NCBI RefSeq assembly: GCF_027887165.1
Contig: NC_077227.1
Span: 442,387,895-442,451,894, forward strand
DNA length: 64,000 nt
From: Monodelphis domestica
Lineage: Eukaryota > Chordata > Mammalia > Didelphimorphia > Didelphidae
Direction of reading: 5' to 3'
Shown here: positions 20,148 through 31,563 of the stretch, one piece after another
Layout: every line of letters begins with the position of its first letter
How positions within the stretch are numbered: position 1 is the first letter of the stretch
Program-made: the position numbers and the translations under genes
The notes under the pieces: generated by a model
What the model was told of the DNA's origin: nothing
Seen by the model: only the letters and a program-made list of their open reading frames with translations
Databases searched by the model: none

Positions 20148-21354
20148 GATGCTGCTTTTCCTCAAGCAGCAAGGTGAGAGTGATACTCAGGGTCTACATT
20201 GTGATGGGTTGGGAGATACAGTTGGGCATCCTGGGCCAGAAGGGATATTTTCTTCCTGCTGCGTCGATACACAGTCCTCTCTAACTCGGGGCATCAGGTG
20301 GTGTGATAGAGGCTGACAGCCTCCAGGAATGGTGCCCAGCTGGGCAGCCTCACTTATACTCTTGACCCAAAGACGACCAGGATTCAAATCCACAGAGGCA
20401 GCAAGCCAGGGTACCAGCCAAGCCGACCAGCTGGCGCCTCTCAGTGCAGCCAGTAAAGTCATTTAGAAGTCAGCATATAGCCAAGAGCCAAGGCTGATGT
20501 GGTCTCTTCTCATACTGGCATGCTCTAACTTTCCTTTCCTTCTCTTCTCACCAACCTGGGCAGAATGATATCTTCTAAGCTATGTGGGCCAAAACCCCAT
20601 TGAACAGAATGTCTAGGGTCTGCCACTGCTCCATCCTTGCTTCCAGAAAAGTGCAAGCAAAGACTGCTCCTTGCCAGGAAACTTCAGGAGACATGTCCAA
20701 TTGCTCCTTGGAGAGTTCAGTTCTATAGATCATATTGAAGAATTTTTGTGGAGTCTTTTATATCTGGGCTCTCAAAACATGCCCACAGGGTGATGAGGCA
20801 GTCTTGGAACAATTACTACACTAGAAATATAGCCAAAGCTATCTCTTAAGGACCTCATTTTAGTGGAACACTTACCCTTTGCCATGTGGAGCTGATACCA
20901 AGTGCTGTACAAGACCTCAGGCTACCAGGGATGAGACATACAACTCCCTTGATGGTTAGTTATTAAGCTTGGGAAGACATGTCAAAATATCTATGTACTC
21001 CCTCACTATTTCTTTGCTCTGGAATTGGGGGTAAAGGTGATATTTCTCTTTTCCAAGACAAAGGAGATTCCCTTTTTCTGTGCTTTTATTATATCTCCTC
21101 TTGTGTCTTTTGATCTTATTCTTTCTCATTTTCAATAACACTCTAGACTTCTTAGTTCCTTTTTAACAGTCTTTCTTTCCTGAAGACATTTCTACCCTGA
21201 GATCTGCTTTCAGGATTGGTGACTCTCCAACCTGAATCATCATTTCATGAGGAAGTCTCAGCCATATTACTATACTCATTCTTTGAATTTCACTTCTTTT
21301 GACAGCAGCATGGCCCTCATAGGGGTAAACTCTCCTTTCCTCATCTTGTTTTCC
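20146..21354. other. 1.2 kb of unrecognised sequence
   Basis: 20187-20470 is more GC-rich than its neighbours and open on the minus strand for 91 codons, but there is no recognisable domain or splice context. The rest shows no named repeat. Confidence 0.4.
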
Positions 21355-21500
21355 TTCTCTCTTTCAGGTCTTTCCCTCTTAAAATCTAAGTTTCCTGAGG
21401 TTTGGGGCCATCTTGTTTGTTTATATTAACATACTCAGCCCTTAGCACAGTGTCTGGCACATAATAAGTGCTTAGTAAATGCTTTATCTGTTTTATTTGT
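21355..21500 (+). mobile_element. L2 3' end
   Basis: 'cagcccttagcacagtgtct', 'ggcacataataagtgctt' and 'agtaaatgctttatctg'. Confidence 0.75.
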
Positions 21501-21552
21501 TGACTTTTTGTGGCTACAAATTTGAGCAAGTCTTTCCTAACTAATCTACTCT

Positions 21553-22479
21553 TGATCATGCCTTGGATAAATTGTTTTATGTAACCCTCAGCTACCCCTG
21601 AATCACCCTAGATAGGATTAATAGGTTTGTCCTAAACCCATGATAGTGAACCTATGGTGCAAGTGCCAGAGATGGCATAGAGACCTCTCTGTGGGCACGC
21701 ATACAAAAAACCCAGTGCCCCCATTTCTGCAGCACAGAGTTCACCAGAGTTCCTAACTAGAAAGCTGGTGGGAGATGCATATAGACTGCTGTCCCTCTTC
21801 TCCCAAGCCTGGCACACCTTACTTCTCCCTCTTACTCCACCCAGGGAAGGGAGGAAGCACTCCTATTGGACTTTTGGGTAGGAGAGCAGGTTATCTAGTC
21901 TGTGGGAGGAGGAGCACAGAATGTGGTCTCTGGAGGAGCATGGGCATGGTGCTTGGTCTGGGGGATTGTGGCGATGGTGGAAGGGCAGGGTCTGGAACTC
22001 CATTTCTAAAAGGTTCCTCATCACTGTCCTAGACTGAACAATAAACCTTCAAGTACCCAATGATTTCAGCCTAGATAGTAAATATAAGCTAATCTTAAAT
22101 TCCCTTTTTGTTTTAGAAGTTTCCGGCATTGTATCTAGGTCTCTCTCAGATAATCCAGTCCCTAGCTGAATTCCTCTTTCCTTTGTTTCCATGTAAACCA
22201 ATCTGTTGTCCTTCCTTTCCTTTATTACGCAAAGTGTATATAAGACCCCAAGTTCTTCAGTTTGTTGGAAAACCTCATGAGGAAATTCTCATGATGGACA
22301 TTCCCATTCCTGGTACATTTCCCCAGAGACAATGTTCTCAGAGTCCAAAAGTTTGGCTCTGTGTGGTGTATGTTTATGACTTTGTGTGGTGGCCCTATGA
22401 ACTCAGTGTCTCCCTTATCCTGATTAAGAGCTTGTTCTTTGTAACTACTTTAATGGTTCTGTGTTTTTCCAGGTTGACA
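21553..22479 (+). mobile_element. endogenous retrovirus solo LTR, family 3, copy 1 (with hAT MITE inside)
   Basis: Aligns in order with the inverted LTR at 39853-40747: 'cctgaatcaccctagatagg', 'gaacaataaaccttcaagt', 'ccctagctgaattcctc', a TATA area 'gtgtatataagacccc' near 22233, and the end 'gtttttccaggttgaca'. A MITE of 389 bp interrupts it at 21638-22026. The 5' end is approximate. No internal retroviral region is attached. Confidence 0.7.
21638..22026 (+). mobile_element. hAT-type MITE, copy 1
   Basis: Terminal inverted repeats CCATGATAGTGAACC (left) and CAGTGATGAGGAACC (complement of right end). An 8-bp TSD, tcctaaac (21630-21637) and tcctagac (22027-22034), has one mismatch. There is no transposase. 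It is inserted in an LTR. Confidence 0.8.
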
Positions 22480-22662
22480 GCTTTCACTTAAATAGTCATT
22501 CTATATCTCCTTTTCCATTCACATCTAAATTTCCAATATTATCGATATTTACTGTCTTCATTTTTCCTCTTACTCTCTTCTCAAACTCTTGTAGTCTGAC
22601 TTTCCACCCCACTACTGTACTAAACTACAGTGTTAACAAATATTTCTTTAAATTTTTTTAAA

Positions 22663-22873
22663 TTAAAAGTAAAAAAAACCCTCTTACCTTCTATCTTAGA
22701 ATTGATACTAAGTATCAGTTCTAAGGCAGAAGAGTGGTAAGGACTATGCAATTGGGTTTAAGTGACTTACTCAAGAACAAACAGCTAAAAAGTAGCTGAG
22801 GTCACATTTGAATTCAGAACCTACCACCATTAAGACTGGTTCCCTATTCATTGAGTCACCTACCTGCCCCCAA
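22663..22873 (-). mobile_element. SINE type A, antisense (diverged)
   Basis: All parts are present in minus orientation: 'cttaccttctatcttagaat', 'gtatcagttctaaggcag', and the head complement ending 'ctacctgccccc'. It is more diverged than most copies. Confidence 0.8.
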
Positions 22874-22929
22874 ACATTTCTTAACTGGTCTACTCTAGAG
22901 GTGTTCTTTTAGTTCTACTCTATCCCTTT

Positions 22930-23310
22930 CTAGCTGATGACACTATTAGACTACCTCTTTCTCCTGGGTATTTTCTCCCTACTTAGTTTCTTTGATACTA
23001 CTATCACCTTGTTCTTTTCTTATCTGACTTCTTATCACCCATACACAGAGGTCTCCTAAGTCTAAATAGCTAGTCATAATCTGTCATAAACTCTAGCTTC
23101 ATAGCACCAACTCTATAATAGACTCTCCCTTGGATATGACATTTCTAACTCATCATGTTGGAAACAGAGTTCATTATCTTTCTGCCTAAACTTCTCTCCT
23201 ACAAATGTCCTTATTTCTGTGAAGGCACTACCATTTTCCCACTTACCCAGACTTACAGCCTCAAAATCATTCTTGCCTATATATATTCTTTCTCATGATA
23301 GACCAGGATT
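22930..23310 (+). mobile_element. L2 ORF2 fragment, left part
   Basis: Contains the L2 reverse-transcriptase C-terminal text in nucleotide form, for example 'catcatgttggaaacagag' then 'ttcattatctttctgcct' (degraded 'MSKTELI' region) and 'cttacccagacttacagcc'. It is interrupted by about 430 bp of other sequence. Confidence 0.6.
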
Positions 23311-23739
23311 CCCTTCTACTTCTGAAATATTAAGCTAGTTTTCTTCTGAAAGATGGCAAAGCTGTCCTCAGAATTTGATTGTTCGAGGCTGAAGTTGTAT
23401 CACTGGTAGCCTTTGTCTATATTGACATGTCTTCTTGGTCATGCAAAAGAATAAAAAGACCACTTAATAATATTAGGGCCCTTTAGACTTGGTGGATATC
23501 CTACAACCATGTGAGACCCCGCACCATACTCTGATGACCTGATACTTTCCATTTAGAGACAAAGGCAGCTGTGTCTACCTTAGCTAAGAGTTGGAATATC
23601 TTTGTTGAATATCCATCCTATGTTCTGGCTTAGTAAAACCCATTTTTAAAATTGTTAAATGACCTCTGTGGGCCTCACTTCATCCAAACTTTGAACTTGA
23701 ATTAACAGGGTACTAGTCTGAGTCAGGCTTGCCCTTAAA
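23311..23739. other. unrecognised insert within L2
   Basis: About 430 bp that does not follow the L2 order and separates two collinear L2 parts. Probably an inserted element that I cannot name. Confidence 0.35.
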
Positions 23740-24460
23740 ACCTCTCTTTCACTCTGTCCCTTATATCCTATCTATTGTCATGTTAGATGCTTCTGCCATA
23801 ATTCTCTTATCCATCCCCTTTTCTCCATTCACAGTCACTAGCCTAATTCAGTCTCTCATTACCTCCCTCTTGAAGTAGTCTACTTACTAACTGTTCTTCC
23901 TGTCTGAAATCTCTCCCCACTCAAATCCATCCTACAAAGAACTGCTAAAATGATTTTCTCCACTCTCTCTACCCACTACCCACATACCACCTACTCTCCT
24001 TTAATAAATTTAAGTGTCACTTCTCAACTGGCTTCTTCCTACTTCTCCAATCATATTACATTTTGTACTTTGTGTACTCTACAGTCCAGATACACTGTTC
24101 TACTTGTTTTTACACACTTGACTCAATCTCCTAATTCTTTGCCTTTGTTCTAGCCATCTCTTTTCTCTAGAATATTCTTGCTCCTCATATCCACTTTCTT
24201 AGAATACTTCTTTCAAGATTCAGCTTAAATGCCACCTTCTATAGGAAGTTTTTACTATACCCCTGGTTATGAATGTCTTCTCCTCTAAGGTTACTTTGCA
24301 TCTATGTTCTATGCATCTTATGAATACCTATATATGTATATGGCCTCTCTCTATTAGAATGTGAATTCTTCTGGGGGTTTTTATTTTTTCTCTGTAGTCC
24401 TAACTCATAGCATAGTGCCTGGCACATAGTAAGGACTTAATAAATATTCATTGATGTTGC
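23740..24460 (+). mobile_element. L2 ORF2 end and 3' UTR, right part
   Basis: Collinear continuation: 'ctcattacctccctcttg', 'ctccccactcaaatccatcc', 'gcttaaatgccaccttctat', 'gcatagtgcctggcacatag', 'aataaatattcattgatg'. The 5' part encodes decayed ORF2 only. Confidence 0.75.
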
Positions 24461-24540
24461 ATCCCTAGTAGAATGAACACTCCTCAAAGCCAGGGTGCAG
24501 TAGCTTTCATACAGTAGGCACTTAACACTTATTGAATTGG
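24461..24540 (+). mobile_element. second L2 3' tip
   Basis: 'cctcaaagccagggtgcag' and 'gtaggcacttaacacttatt', directly following another L2 end. Confidence 0.5.
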
Positions 24541-24755
24541 AGAGACTGTGTGAATTGGTGAAAAGAGTGCTGCACATACACTCAGAACACCTGAGTTTAA
24601 ATTATAATTCTCTGACTTATTGCCTGTGAAGTGTTTGGGAATTTACTGAAACTCTCTGGAACTCAGTTTCCTTAATTGCAAAATGAAGGATTTGGACTAG
24701 ATGACCTTGAAAATCCTTTCCTTCTCTAAATCTATGATTCTATAAATTCAATTGA
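24541..24755 (+). repeat. THER1-like CORE-SINE
   Basis: tRNA-like head, 'cacctgagtttaaattata' (decayed B box), 'aactcagtttccttaattgc' and 'ggatttggactagatgac' ending in 'ctatgattctata'. Confidence 0.7.
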
Positions 24756-25230
24756 ACTGTAAATAATCCAAATTACCTGAAAGTTCAAAACATTGCTCAG
24801 TCTAATTAAATCTACTAATACTGATAGACTTTCTCCTTACTATAGTGAGCTTTAAATGCTGACACAGCTGAGGCATTTGCTTGCTCATTTTAGTGCTACT
24901 TGGTGCTGTCCGCTACTCTAGTGCTGATGTTGTTCACACTTGTCTGCTCTGTTTTCTCTACTACAGGACTAGCAGAGTTGTTCAAAAAGAGCAGCTAATC
25001 ATCTAAGAAACAGCAAGAATATGACAGGAACGTCACAGGATTCATGGAAAGTGTACATATAGTCTTAGTCTCAGAAGAATGTCTTTAGATTATCTTAACC
25101 AGAGCATCTCAGCAGTTTTCATTTGACATAACCAGCAGTCTCCAAGAAACTCTATAATAAGTGGGAAGAAATAGAAAGAGAATATTGAGGTTAATGGAGG
25201 AGAAAGTGGGAGAGGAAAATACCATGTAGT
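24756..25230. other. no recognised feature
   Basis: Unique-looking sequence. Confidence 0.4.
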
Positions 25231-25233
25231 ATA

Positions 25234-25275
<42 letters not shown>
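25231..25275. repeat. (TA)n array
   Basis: AT alternation with one gtgtg interruption. Confidence 0.9.
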
Positions 25276-25280
<5 letters not shown>

Positions 25281-25314
25281 TGAGATGATAAATATATAGA
25301 AGATTAATTCATTC

Positions 25315-25448
25315 AGGGATGTTCTAAGAGCCAGATGACCAGGTCTCCCTCTAGTTCTAGCTCTGCCTCTAACTCCCCATGTGATCTTTGATGAATCCCT
25401 TCCTCTATTTACAACTTAATTTGCTCATCTGCAAAATTAAAACATTAG
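25315..25448 (+). repeat. MIR/THER1-like SINE, left part
   Basis: Core text 'gtgatctttgatgaatccct' and 'ttgctcatctgcaaaattaa'. It continues after the inserted type B SINE at 25682 ('aaggaattggaatagcccc' ... 'ggtcctttcccattctgata'). Confidence 0.6.
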
Positions 25449-25681
25449 ATTGTTCAGTCATGCCTGACTCTTCATGACCCCATGTACCATACTGGCAATG
25501 GGATTTTCTTGACAAGAGATACTGGAGTGTTTTATCATTTCCTTCTTCAATGGATTAAGGCAAACAAAAGTTGTGACTTGCCCAAGGTCACACAGCTAAT
25601 AAGTGTTTGAGGCTGAATTTTAATTCAGGTTTTCTGCCTCCAAAACCAGCACTCTATCTACTGAGCTCCACCTAGCAGCCT
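25449..25681 (-). mobile_element. SINE type B, antisense, nested in an older SINE
   Basis: Complement of the BovB-type tail ('ttcagtcatgcctgactctt', 'catgaccccatgtaccat', 'gatactggagtgttttatc'), then core and head complement ending 'ctccacctagcagcc'. Confidence 0.85.
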
Positions 25682-25755
25682 AAAGGAATTGGAATAGCCC
25701 CCTGCCCCCCACCCAAGGTCCTTTCCCATTCTGATATCTTGGGATTGGATTGTTT

Positions 25756-26162
25756 GTGTTTAATTTATCTATGCTTTTTTCTTTGAAATAAGCTGTTTTG
25801 TATTATTCATATCAACAGAAGAAAAAAATAACAAGAACCCACCTTGAGTCATAAAAGACAATTTTTTTAGGTTTCATTAAACTTGTTCCATTTTGTGGAA
25901 AGGTAGTCAATCATCTCCCACCTACTCTCATCCTACAAAAGATGAAGCAAATCTCAGTCTAGATGACTTGGGAACACTATAATTATTGTATCTATCTTTT
26001 TTTTTGCCTTTAAGAGCAATACCCCAGTGCCCCTTTTCTCCTTTTCCCAGGCTTGGAGAGCTTCCAAATTAATGAAGCCCCGAGTAGGCAAAGAAATAAA
26101 TGAGAAAATTCAGAAATGAATAAAGTTTTTCTTAATCTCCTGATCTTGTTTAATGGTCATTT
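25756..26162. other. no recognised feature
   Basis: AT-rich unique-looking sequence. Confidence 0.4.
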
Positions 26163-26300
26163 TTCAGCTCTTCATGTCTAACTCTTCATGACCCTATTTA
26201 GAATTTTCTTGGTATAGACATTGGGATAGTTTGATATTTCCTTCACAATTTCATTTTACAGATGAGGAAACTGAGGCCAACAAGGTTAAGTGCCCATGGT
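26163..26300 (-). mobile_element. SINE type B 3' half, antisense
   Basis: 'ttcatgtctaactcttcatg' then 'ttttacagatgaggaaactg' and 'aggccaacaaggttaagtg'. The head half is missing. Confidence 0.75.
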
Positions 26301-26749
26301 ATGCTACTTTATAGCCTACAAAATGCTTTCATCCATATAAGAGGGGAGTTGCTCTTATTCTCAATTGCTTACAGTCTTTTCAGCCTAATTTGCTCCATTT
26401 TGAGAAAGGTAAGCTCCCTTTTCTCCACAATGCTGCCCCACTGAGCTATATTTAATGAAGACTCATAATCAGTAAAAGAATTATACTGGTCTCATATCTC
26501 TCTCATATTGGAATAAATCCTACCTCAAAGACACTTTGGCATCTTGTCCAAGAGATGCTTTACAAACATATTCTTAGATATTCCTATAGCTGAAAAATAT
26601 TCAAATTCACAAATATTTTTAAATGGATTATAGATGAAATCATGCATTTTGATTATAATATTTCTCAATTGTATATTGTTTTTTTGATTTTTTTTACTTT
26701 TAAACATTTTTAATGACAAATTTCCATATTATCTCCCTCCCTTAGCTTC
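26301..26749. other. no recognised feature
   Basis: AT-rich. Short frames only. Confidence 0.4.
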
Positions 26750-27250
26750 CTGTTGTAAATAAAAATTAATCTGGAGGTTTATTACCAGATTTATAAGCAT
26801 TTATTAGTAAAGAGAGAAACATTGATAGAAGAAGAGAGAGAGAGAGCAAAACCCCAGAGACCACTGGTTCAAAGGCTGCAGTAAGAAGGGTCCCCTCCTT
26901 CCCACGCTCCCTTTTTAAATGCTCCAGCTCCTCCCTCCATAGTGACATTGATACTTTGGATGATCCTATTGACACCAGGGGATGTCAGCATCAGGCTGTC
27001 AGGTTGCCAAACACAACACATGACCGACTCCCTATGCTCCTAAGTCCCACCACCAGGGTGTGTGGGATCAAAGCTGGGATGGAGATCCCCTAGATATTTT
27101 ACTTTACAAGCTGACAAGCAATTTAATATGGGTTAAATGTGACTTATGCAAAATATATTCCCATATCATTTTAGTAGTCTCATGCCTGGGATTTCAGGAA
27201 GGACCCCTATCTCCAAAAAATTTCCACCCATTACTGGCCTGTTGATATTC
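26750..27250 (-). mobile_element. probable endogenous retrovirus LTR (further family), antisense
   Basis: On the minus strand the sequence reads towards 'actaataaatgcttataaa' and 'aataaacctccagattaa' with an end at 'tttacaaca', resembling an LTR R/U5. A TATA-like 'gcatttaaaaaggg' lies upstream at about 26912-26925. The boundaries are approximate and no internal region is evident. Confidence 0.45.
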
Positions 27251-28289
27251 CACCATTAGATAGTTATTTCATTGGAATAAGAAATTGCTTCTTATTGGAA
27301 ATAAAGATGTAAGGGTAGAGCAACACCAGTCTATTATGAGGCTTCACTACTTAGAGAATTCATTGAGATGATTTCTAGTCTGCAAGTGAATCTCAGAGGG
27401 AGCTGCAAGGTCAAACTATGGAGAAGTTCACCTTTATTCTTCTGACCTCCTGTCCTTTGAGAAAGGGTGATTATCTGAAGGATAAGGCAGAAATTTGCTT
27501 TGGGGAATTATGGAAACTCTGCCTTTTTTGGCCCTCGGTAACTGAGCTTTGCTTCAGGGGAAATTCTTTTAGCTTTTTACCAGGAGAAAAGCTTCATTGA
27601 GAAGCTTGCTGGGATCCTTCTGCATATAGTAAAAATAGCTCCCCAAGAAGAAGCGTTATGTACAGTCTCTCTCCCCTTCTTGACTGACAGGCACAGAGCC
27701 AGACCTTGACTGATTATGAGCTGGTGAAAGATTTCTTTAGACTTTGAATTTTTAATTTTTTGAAAGGATATTCAATACTCTCTCTGACTCTGTGTCTCTA
27801 TGTCTCTCCCTTCCCCTCCTCTGTCCTTCCCTTTCCTCTGTCCCTCCTTTTTTCCTCCCACTTCTTTCTCTCTCTGTCTCTCATTTTCTCTCTTTCTTTT
27901 TCTCAATGTGTTCTCAATAACTTCTCTATTTATAATGTAGTCTTTTCTGGATATATATGCAAATCTCTGCCACCATAGTCTGCTAAGAAGAGTGAGATTT
28001 GATATTTCTTATTAATGAGCTTCTTTGGTACATAAAGAGGCCAAGAACAATCTTGAAGGGATTGAAGTGAGATCAGATGTGATGACCTTGGGAGCTGAGA
28101 AAAGGTTGCCCATCCCCTTCCCACTACCTGCTTCCTTAACCTGTTTGGTGATGCCTGGCATTCTTTGCAGCAAGGGACACATCCTTCCATAGGAACATGA
28201 GAGAATAGACACAGAACTTTTTCCAGTGTCAAGGTTTATTCAGGGCACATAGTCGATCCTCTGTCAATAATGATTGATTGATTGATTCA
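27251..28289. other. 1 kb, mostly unrecognised; pyrimidine tract at 27775-27905
   Basis: Contains a C/T-rich low-complexity tract (ctctctgtctctc type). No gene or named repeat is seen in the rest. Confidence 0.45.
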
Positions 28290-28575
28290 TCATCTTTCAA
28301 GTTCTAGGTAAAATCTGGCCTCCATGAAGCCACCACTGACCACCCCATTCTTCATTGATCTGTCCCTTGTCTGTGCTCTTATTACACTTATAATCTGAAT
28401 TATATTATTTTCTAATTGTTTTACATATATTTATGCTTTCTCTTCCCAATTCGATTATAACTTCATTGGGAATAAAGGTCACATCATCTTTTTTCTCTGT
28501 TCCCCACAATACCGAGAGCATCACTGGGTAAATGGCATATATTCCATATACACTTGTTGGTTGATTCTGTTATAT
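28290..28575 (+). mobile_element. L2 3' end
   Basis: 'aaatctggcctccatgaag', 'gtctgtgctcttattacac', 'cgattataacttcattggg' and 'gggtaaatggcatatattc': decayed L2 3' UTR. Confidence 0.65.
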
Positions 28576-28604
28576 ATCATTTGATCTGAATACAACACTG
28601 AGAA

Positions 28605-28646
28605 GCACTTATTAATCACTTATTATATGCTAGGTGCAGGGAATAT
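28605..28646 (+). repeat. old dispersed repeat, left part (5284 family)
   Basis: 'cttattatatgctaggtgc' matches the start of the family. The right part resumes at 29081 after an L1 insertion. gtgcagggaatat (28634-28646) and gtgcagggcatat (29081-29093) are the TSD. Confidence 0.6.
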
Positions 28647-29080
28647 ATTCAAAGAGATTTTATTTTTCCAATTACATGTAATAATCATTTTGAACATTTA
28701 TTTTCCAAAATTATAAGAGCCAAATTGTCTTCATCCCTTCCTTCCCCCCCCAACAGATGTTAAACAATTTAAACACATTTATTATTAAATAACAAACACT
28801 TCTATATTGGTCATTGTTGTAAGAACACACTCATACAAAATCAGAACCCCAAAATAAAACTGTAAATATACTGATGTGAAAGATAGTATCCATTGTATGC
28901 ATCCATCCAACTCCAACAGTTCTTTCTCTGGAGGTGGATAGAATTCCCTGTCATAAGTCTTTCAGCATTGGTCCAGATCATCACACTGCAGAGAGTAGCT
29001 AAGTCTTTTACAGTTGATTACTGAACAATATTGCTATTACTGTGTATACAATGTTCTCCTGGTTCTACTTATTTTGCTTA
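28647..29080 (-). mobile_element. 5'-truncated L1 3' end, antisense, with TSD
   Basis: Minus-strand L1 3' UTR: 'ttttccaattacatgtaat', 'aaaatcagaaccccaaaat', 'agttctttctctggaggtg', 'gtatacaatgttctcctgg'. A 13-bp TSD with one mismatch flanks it, and it splits an older repeat. Confidence 0.8.
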
Positions 29081-29190
29081 GTGCAGGGCATATAAAGTCC
29101 AGAAGACAAAACAGTCCCTGTCCTCCTGGAGTTTACAGTCTTCTCTGGGGTGGGAGAGAAGTTAATTTGCATTGGAGAAGTAAACACAAA
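29081..29190 (+). repeat. old dispersed repeat, right part
   Basis: 'acagtccctgtcctcctgga' and 'gtttacagtcttctctgggg' continue the 5284-type repeat. Confidence 0.6.
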
Positions 29191-29271
29191 GAAAGGAAGA
29201 GAACACTAAGGGTGGAGTATTCAGGAAAGCTTATATACCATGGTTGCCCAATGAATCAACAATCAAACCAA

Positions 29272-29295
29272 TATAATAAGGACTATAATAAGGAC
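29272..29295 (+). repeat. tandem 12-mer, target-site duplication of the LINE
   Basis: tataataaggac occurs twice in tandem (29272-29283 and 29284-29295) and a third time at 31605-31616, immediately after the LINE 3' end. The flanking copies mark the insertion site. Confidence 0.85.
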
Positions 29296-29326
29296 AACTG
29301 AGAAATGGAACCAGTTCAGAGGCGCA

Positions 29327-30281
29327 GTGAAGGAAACATCAAAGGCAGTCCTAGGCCCAAAACAACGCAACCACCAGGACTGGTTCCACGAGAACAACAC
29401 TGCTATTGAAGACCTATTGAGCAAGAAGAACAAAGCCATTATGGAGTGGCAAAATAACCCAAACTCTGCTCCTAAAAAGGACAGATTCAAGTTTCTTCAA
29501 GCCACAGCGCAGTGTGAGATCAGGAAGATGCAAGACCGATGGTGGGAAAAAAGGCAGAAGAAATCCAGCGGTTTGCTGATATGAAAAACTACAAACAATT
29601 TTTCAGTGCCCTCAAGACTGTCTATGGGCCATCAAAACCCACCACCACTCCCTTGCTATCCTCTGATGGTGACACTATCATAAAAGATAAAAAAGGTATC
29701 AGCAACAGGTGGAAGAACACTTCAGTCAGCTTCTCAACCAACCCTCTTCAGTCGACCAAAGTGCCCTTGACCAGATCCCCCAAAACCGCACCATTGAACA
29801 ACTTGGCATCCCTCCTTCAATAGAGGAAGTCCCAAAAGCCATTAAACAAATGAGTGTATGCAAGGCGCCCGGTAAAGATGGGATTCCAACCAAGGTGTAC
29901 AAGGCCTTAAATGGAAAGGCACTCCAGGCATTCCACATAGTACTGACTAGCATATGGGAAGAGGAAGACATGCCCCCAGAACTCAGAGATGCCTCCATCG
30001 TAGCCCTATACAAAAACAAAGGCTCACGAGCAGCCTGTAACAACTACAGAGGCATCTCACTACTCTCCACTGCCGGAAAGATCCTCGCTGGTGTTATACT
30101 CAACAGACTCCTGTCATCTGTTTCAGAGCAGAACCTGTCTGAATCACAATGTGGCTTCCAACCAGATCGCAGCACCATCAACATGGTCTTCATGGTGAGG
30201 CAAATGCAGGAAAAATGCCTTGAGCAGAACCTGAGTCTCTACATTGTCTTCATAGACCTGATGACGGCGTTCACACAGTGA
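29327..30281 (+). pseudogene. LINE ORF2 remnant: linker and RT fingers/palm
   Basis: Three overlapping frames (29327-29584, 29539-29823, 29709-30281) encode consecutive pieces: the KAVLGPKQRNHQDWF linker, AEEIQRFADMKNYKQFFSAL, and the RT N-terminal part with APGKDGIPTKVYKALNGKAL, RDASIVALYKNKGSRAACNN and YRGISLLSTAGKILAGVIL. The FIDL block, which holds the first catalytic Asp of RT motif A, is present. The frame is then lost just before the downstream 'AFDTVNR' block, at about 30270. At least three frame changes are needed to follow the family's order, so no functional protein is expected. Confidence 0.85.
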
Positions 30282-31096
30282 ACAGGGACCCATTGTGGGT
30301 GATCCTCAGCAAGCTCAGTTGCCCAGCAAAATTCATCAAACTGATCCAGCTCTTTCATGTCAACATGACAGGGGAAATCCTATCTGGTGGAGAGACTTCT
30401 GATCGCTTCAACATCTCCAATGGCGTTAAACAAGGCTGTGTCCTCGCTCTGGTACTATTCAACCTATTTTTCACCCAAGTATTACGACATGCTGTGATGG
30501 ATCTAGACCTGGGTGTCTACATCAAATACCGACTGGATGGCTCACTATTCAACCTTTGCCGCCTGACTGCAAAAACAAAGACAACAGAGAGATTCATCCT
30601 GGAAGCTCTCTTTGCAGATGACTGTGCTCTCATGGCCCACCAAGAAAATCATCTCGAAACCATTGTGGACAGGTTCTCCACCGCAACAAAACTGTTTGGC
30701 CTGACTATCAGCCTCAGCAAAACAGAGGTGCTGTTCCAGCCTGCACCAGGGAGGCCAACGAACCAGCCATGCATTACAATTGATGGCACACAGCTTTCTA
30801 AAGTCAACACTTTCAAGTACCTGGGCAGCACCATCGCCAACAACAGGTCCCTAGACCCCGAGATTAATGCCAGGATCCAAAAGGCCAGCCAGGCACTTGG
30901 GTGGCTGTGCTGCAAAGTCCTCCAACACAGAGGTGTAAGCCCTGCGACGAAGCTCAAAGTGTATAACGCAATGGTCCTCAGCTCGCTCCTGTATGGTTGT
31001 GAAACATGGACACTGTACCTGAAGCACATGAAACAGCTGGAGCAATTCCACCAACGCTCCCTCCGGTCAATCATGAGGATCCGATGGCAGGACTGA
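30278..31096 (+). pseudogene. LINE ORF2 remnant: RT palm and thumb with FADD
   Basis: The longest open frame of this copy, 272 codons. It carries GVKQGCVLA (motif B), LFADDCALM (motif C, catalytic Asp pair at about 30613-30618), LSKTEVLFQPAPGRP, TFKYLGSTIANN (thumb), LLYGCETWTLY and EQFHQRSLRSIMRIRWQD, then a stop (TGA) where the relative reads on to ITNQEVLDRA. It is a decayed but still readable core; the catalytic FADD is intact. Confidence 0.9.
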
Positions 31097-31554
31097 ATCA
31101 CCAACCAGGAAGTCCTCGACAGAGCCAACTCCACCAGCATCGAAGTCATGGTCCTCAAAACCCAGCTACGATCATCTGGACACGTCATCCGCATGGACCC
31201 ACAGTGAATACCAAGACAGGTATTCTATGGTGACTGTCAGTTGGACTCAGGAAACAAGGCCGACCAAAGAAAAAATTCAAGGATCAGCTAAAGTCCAACT
31301 TGAAGTGGGCTGGCATTACACCAAAGCAACTAGAACTTGCTGCCTCTGTCAGAAGCAGCTGGTGTACCCACATTAACCATGCCGCCACTACCTTTGAAGA
31401 TGAGCGACATCGACGTCTTGCCACTGCGCGTGAACTCCAACACCAGGCCACAACCGCACCTCCTGTAACAACTGGCGTCCCATGCCCCATGTGCCACAAA
31501 ATTTGCACCTCAGCCTTTGGACTCCAAAGCCACATGAGGGTACACCGTAGATGA
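31097..31554 (+). pseudogene. LINE ORF2 C-terminus with C2H2 zinc finger
   Basis: After the RT stop the reading continues as ITNQEVLDRANSTSIEVM and QLRSSGHVIRMDPQ, with a further stop and a frame change. The open frame 31300-31554 ends in PCPMCHKICTSAFGLQSH then MRVHRR and a stop. The spacing C-X2-C-X12-H-X3-H is a standard C2H2 finger at the extreme C-terminus. The same finger occurs in the minus-strand copy, so it belongs to the family. Confidence 0.85.
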
Positions 31555-31563
31555 AACTGCACA

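Noticed and set aside
20187-20470. GC-richer block with a 91-codon minus-strand frame, considered as an exon
   Set aside because: No splice context, no domain and opposite-strand stops typical of chance.
22129-22491. 120-codon plus-strand frame
   Set aside because: Falls within an LTR; no recognised domain and no reason to treat it as coding.
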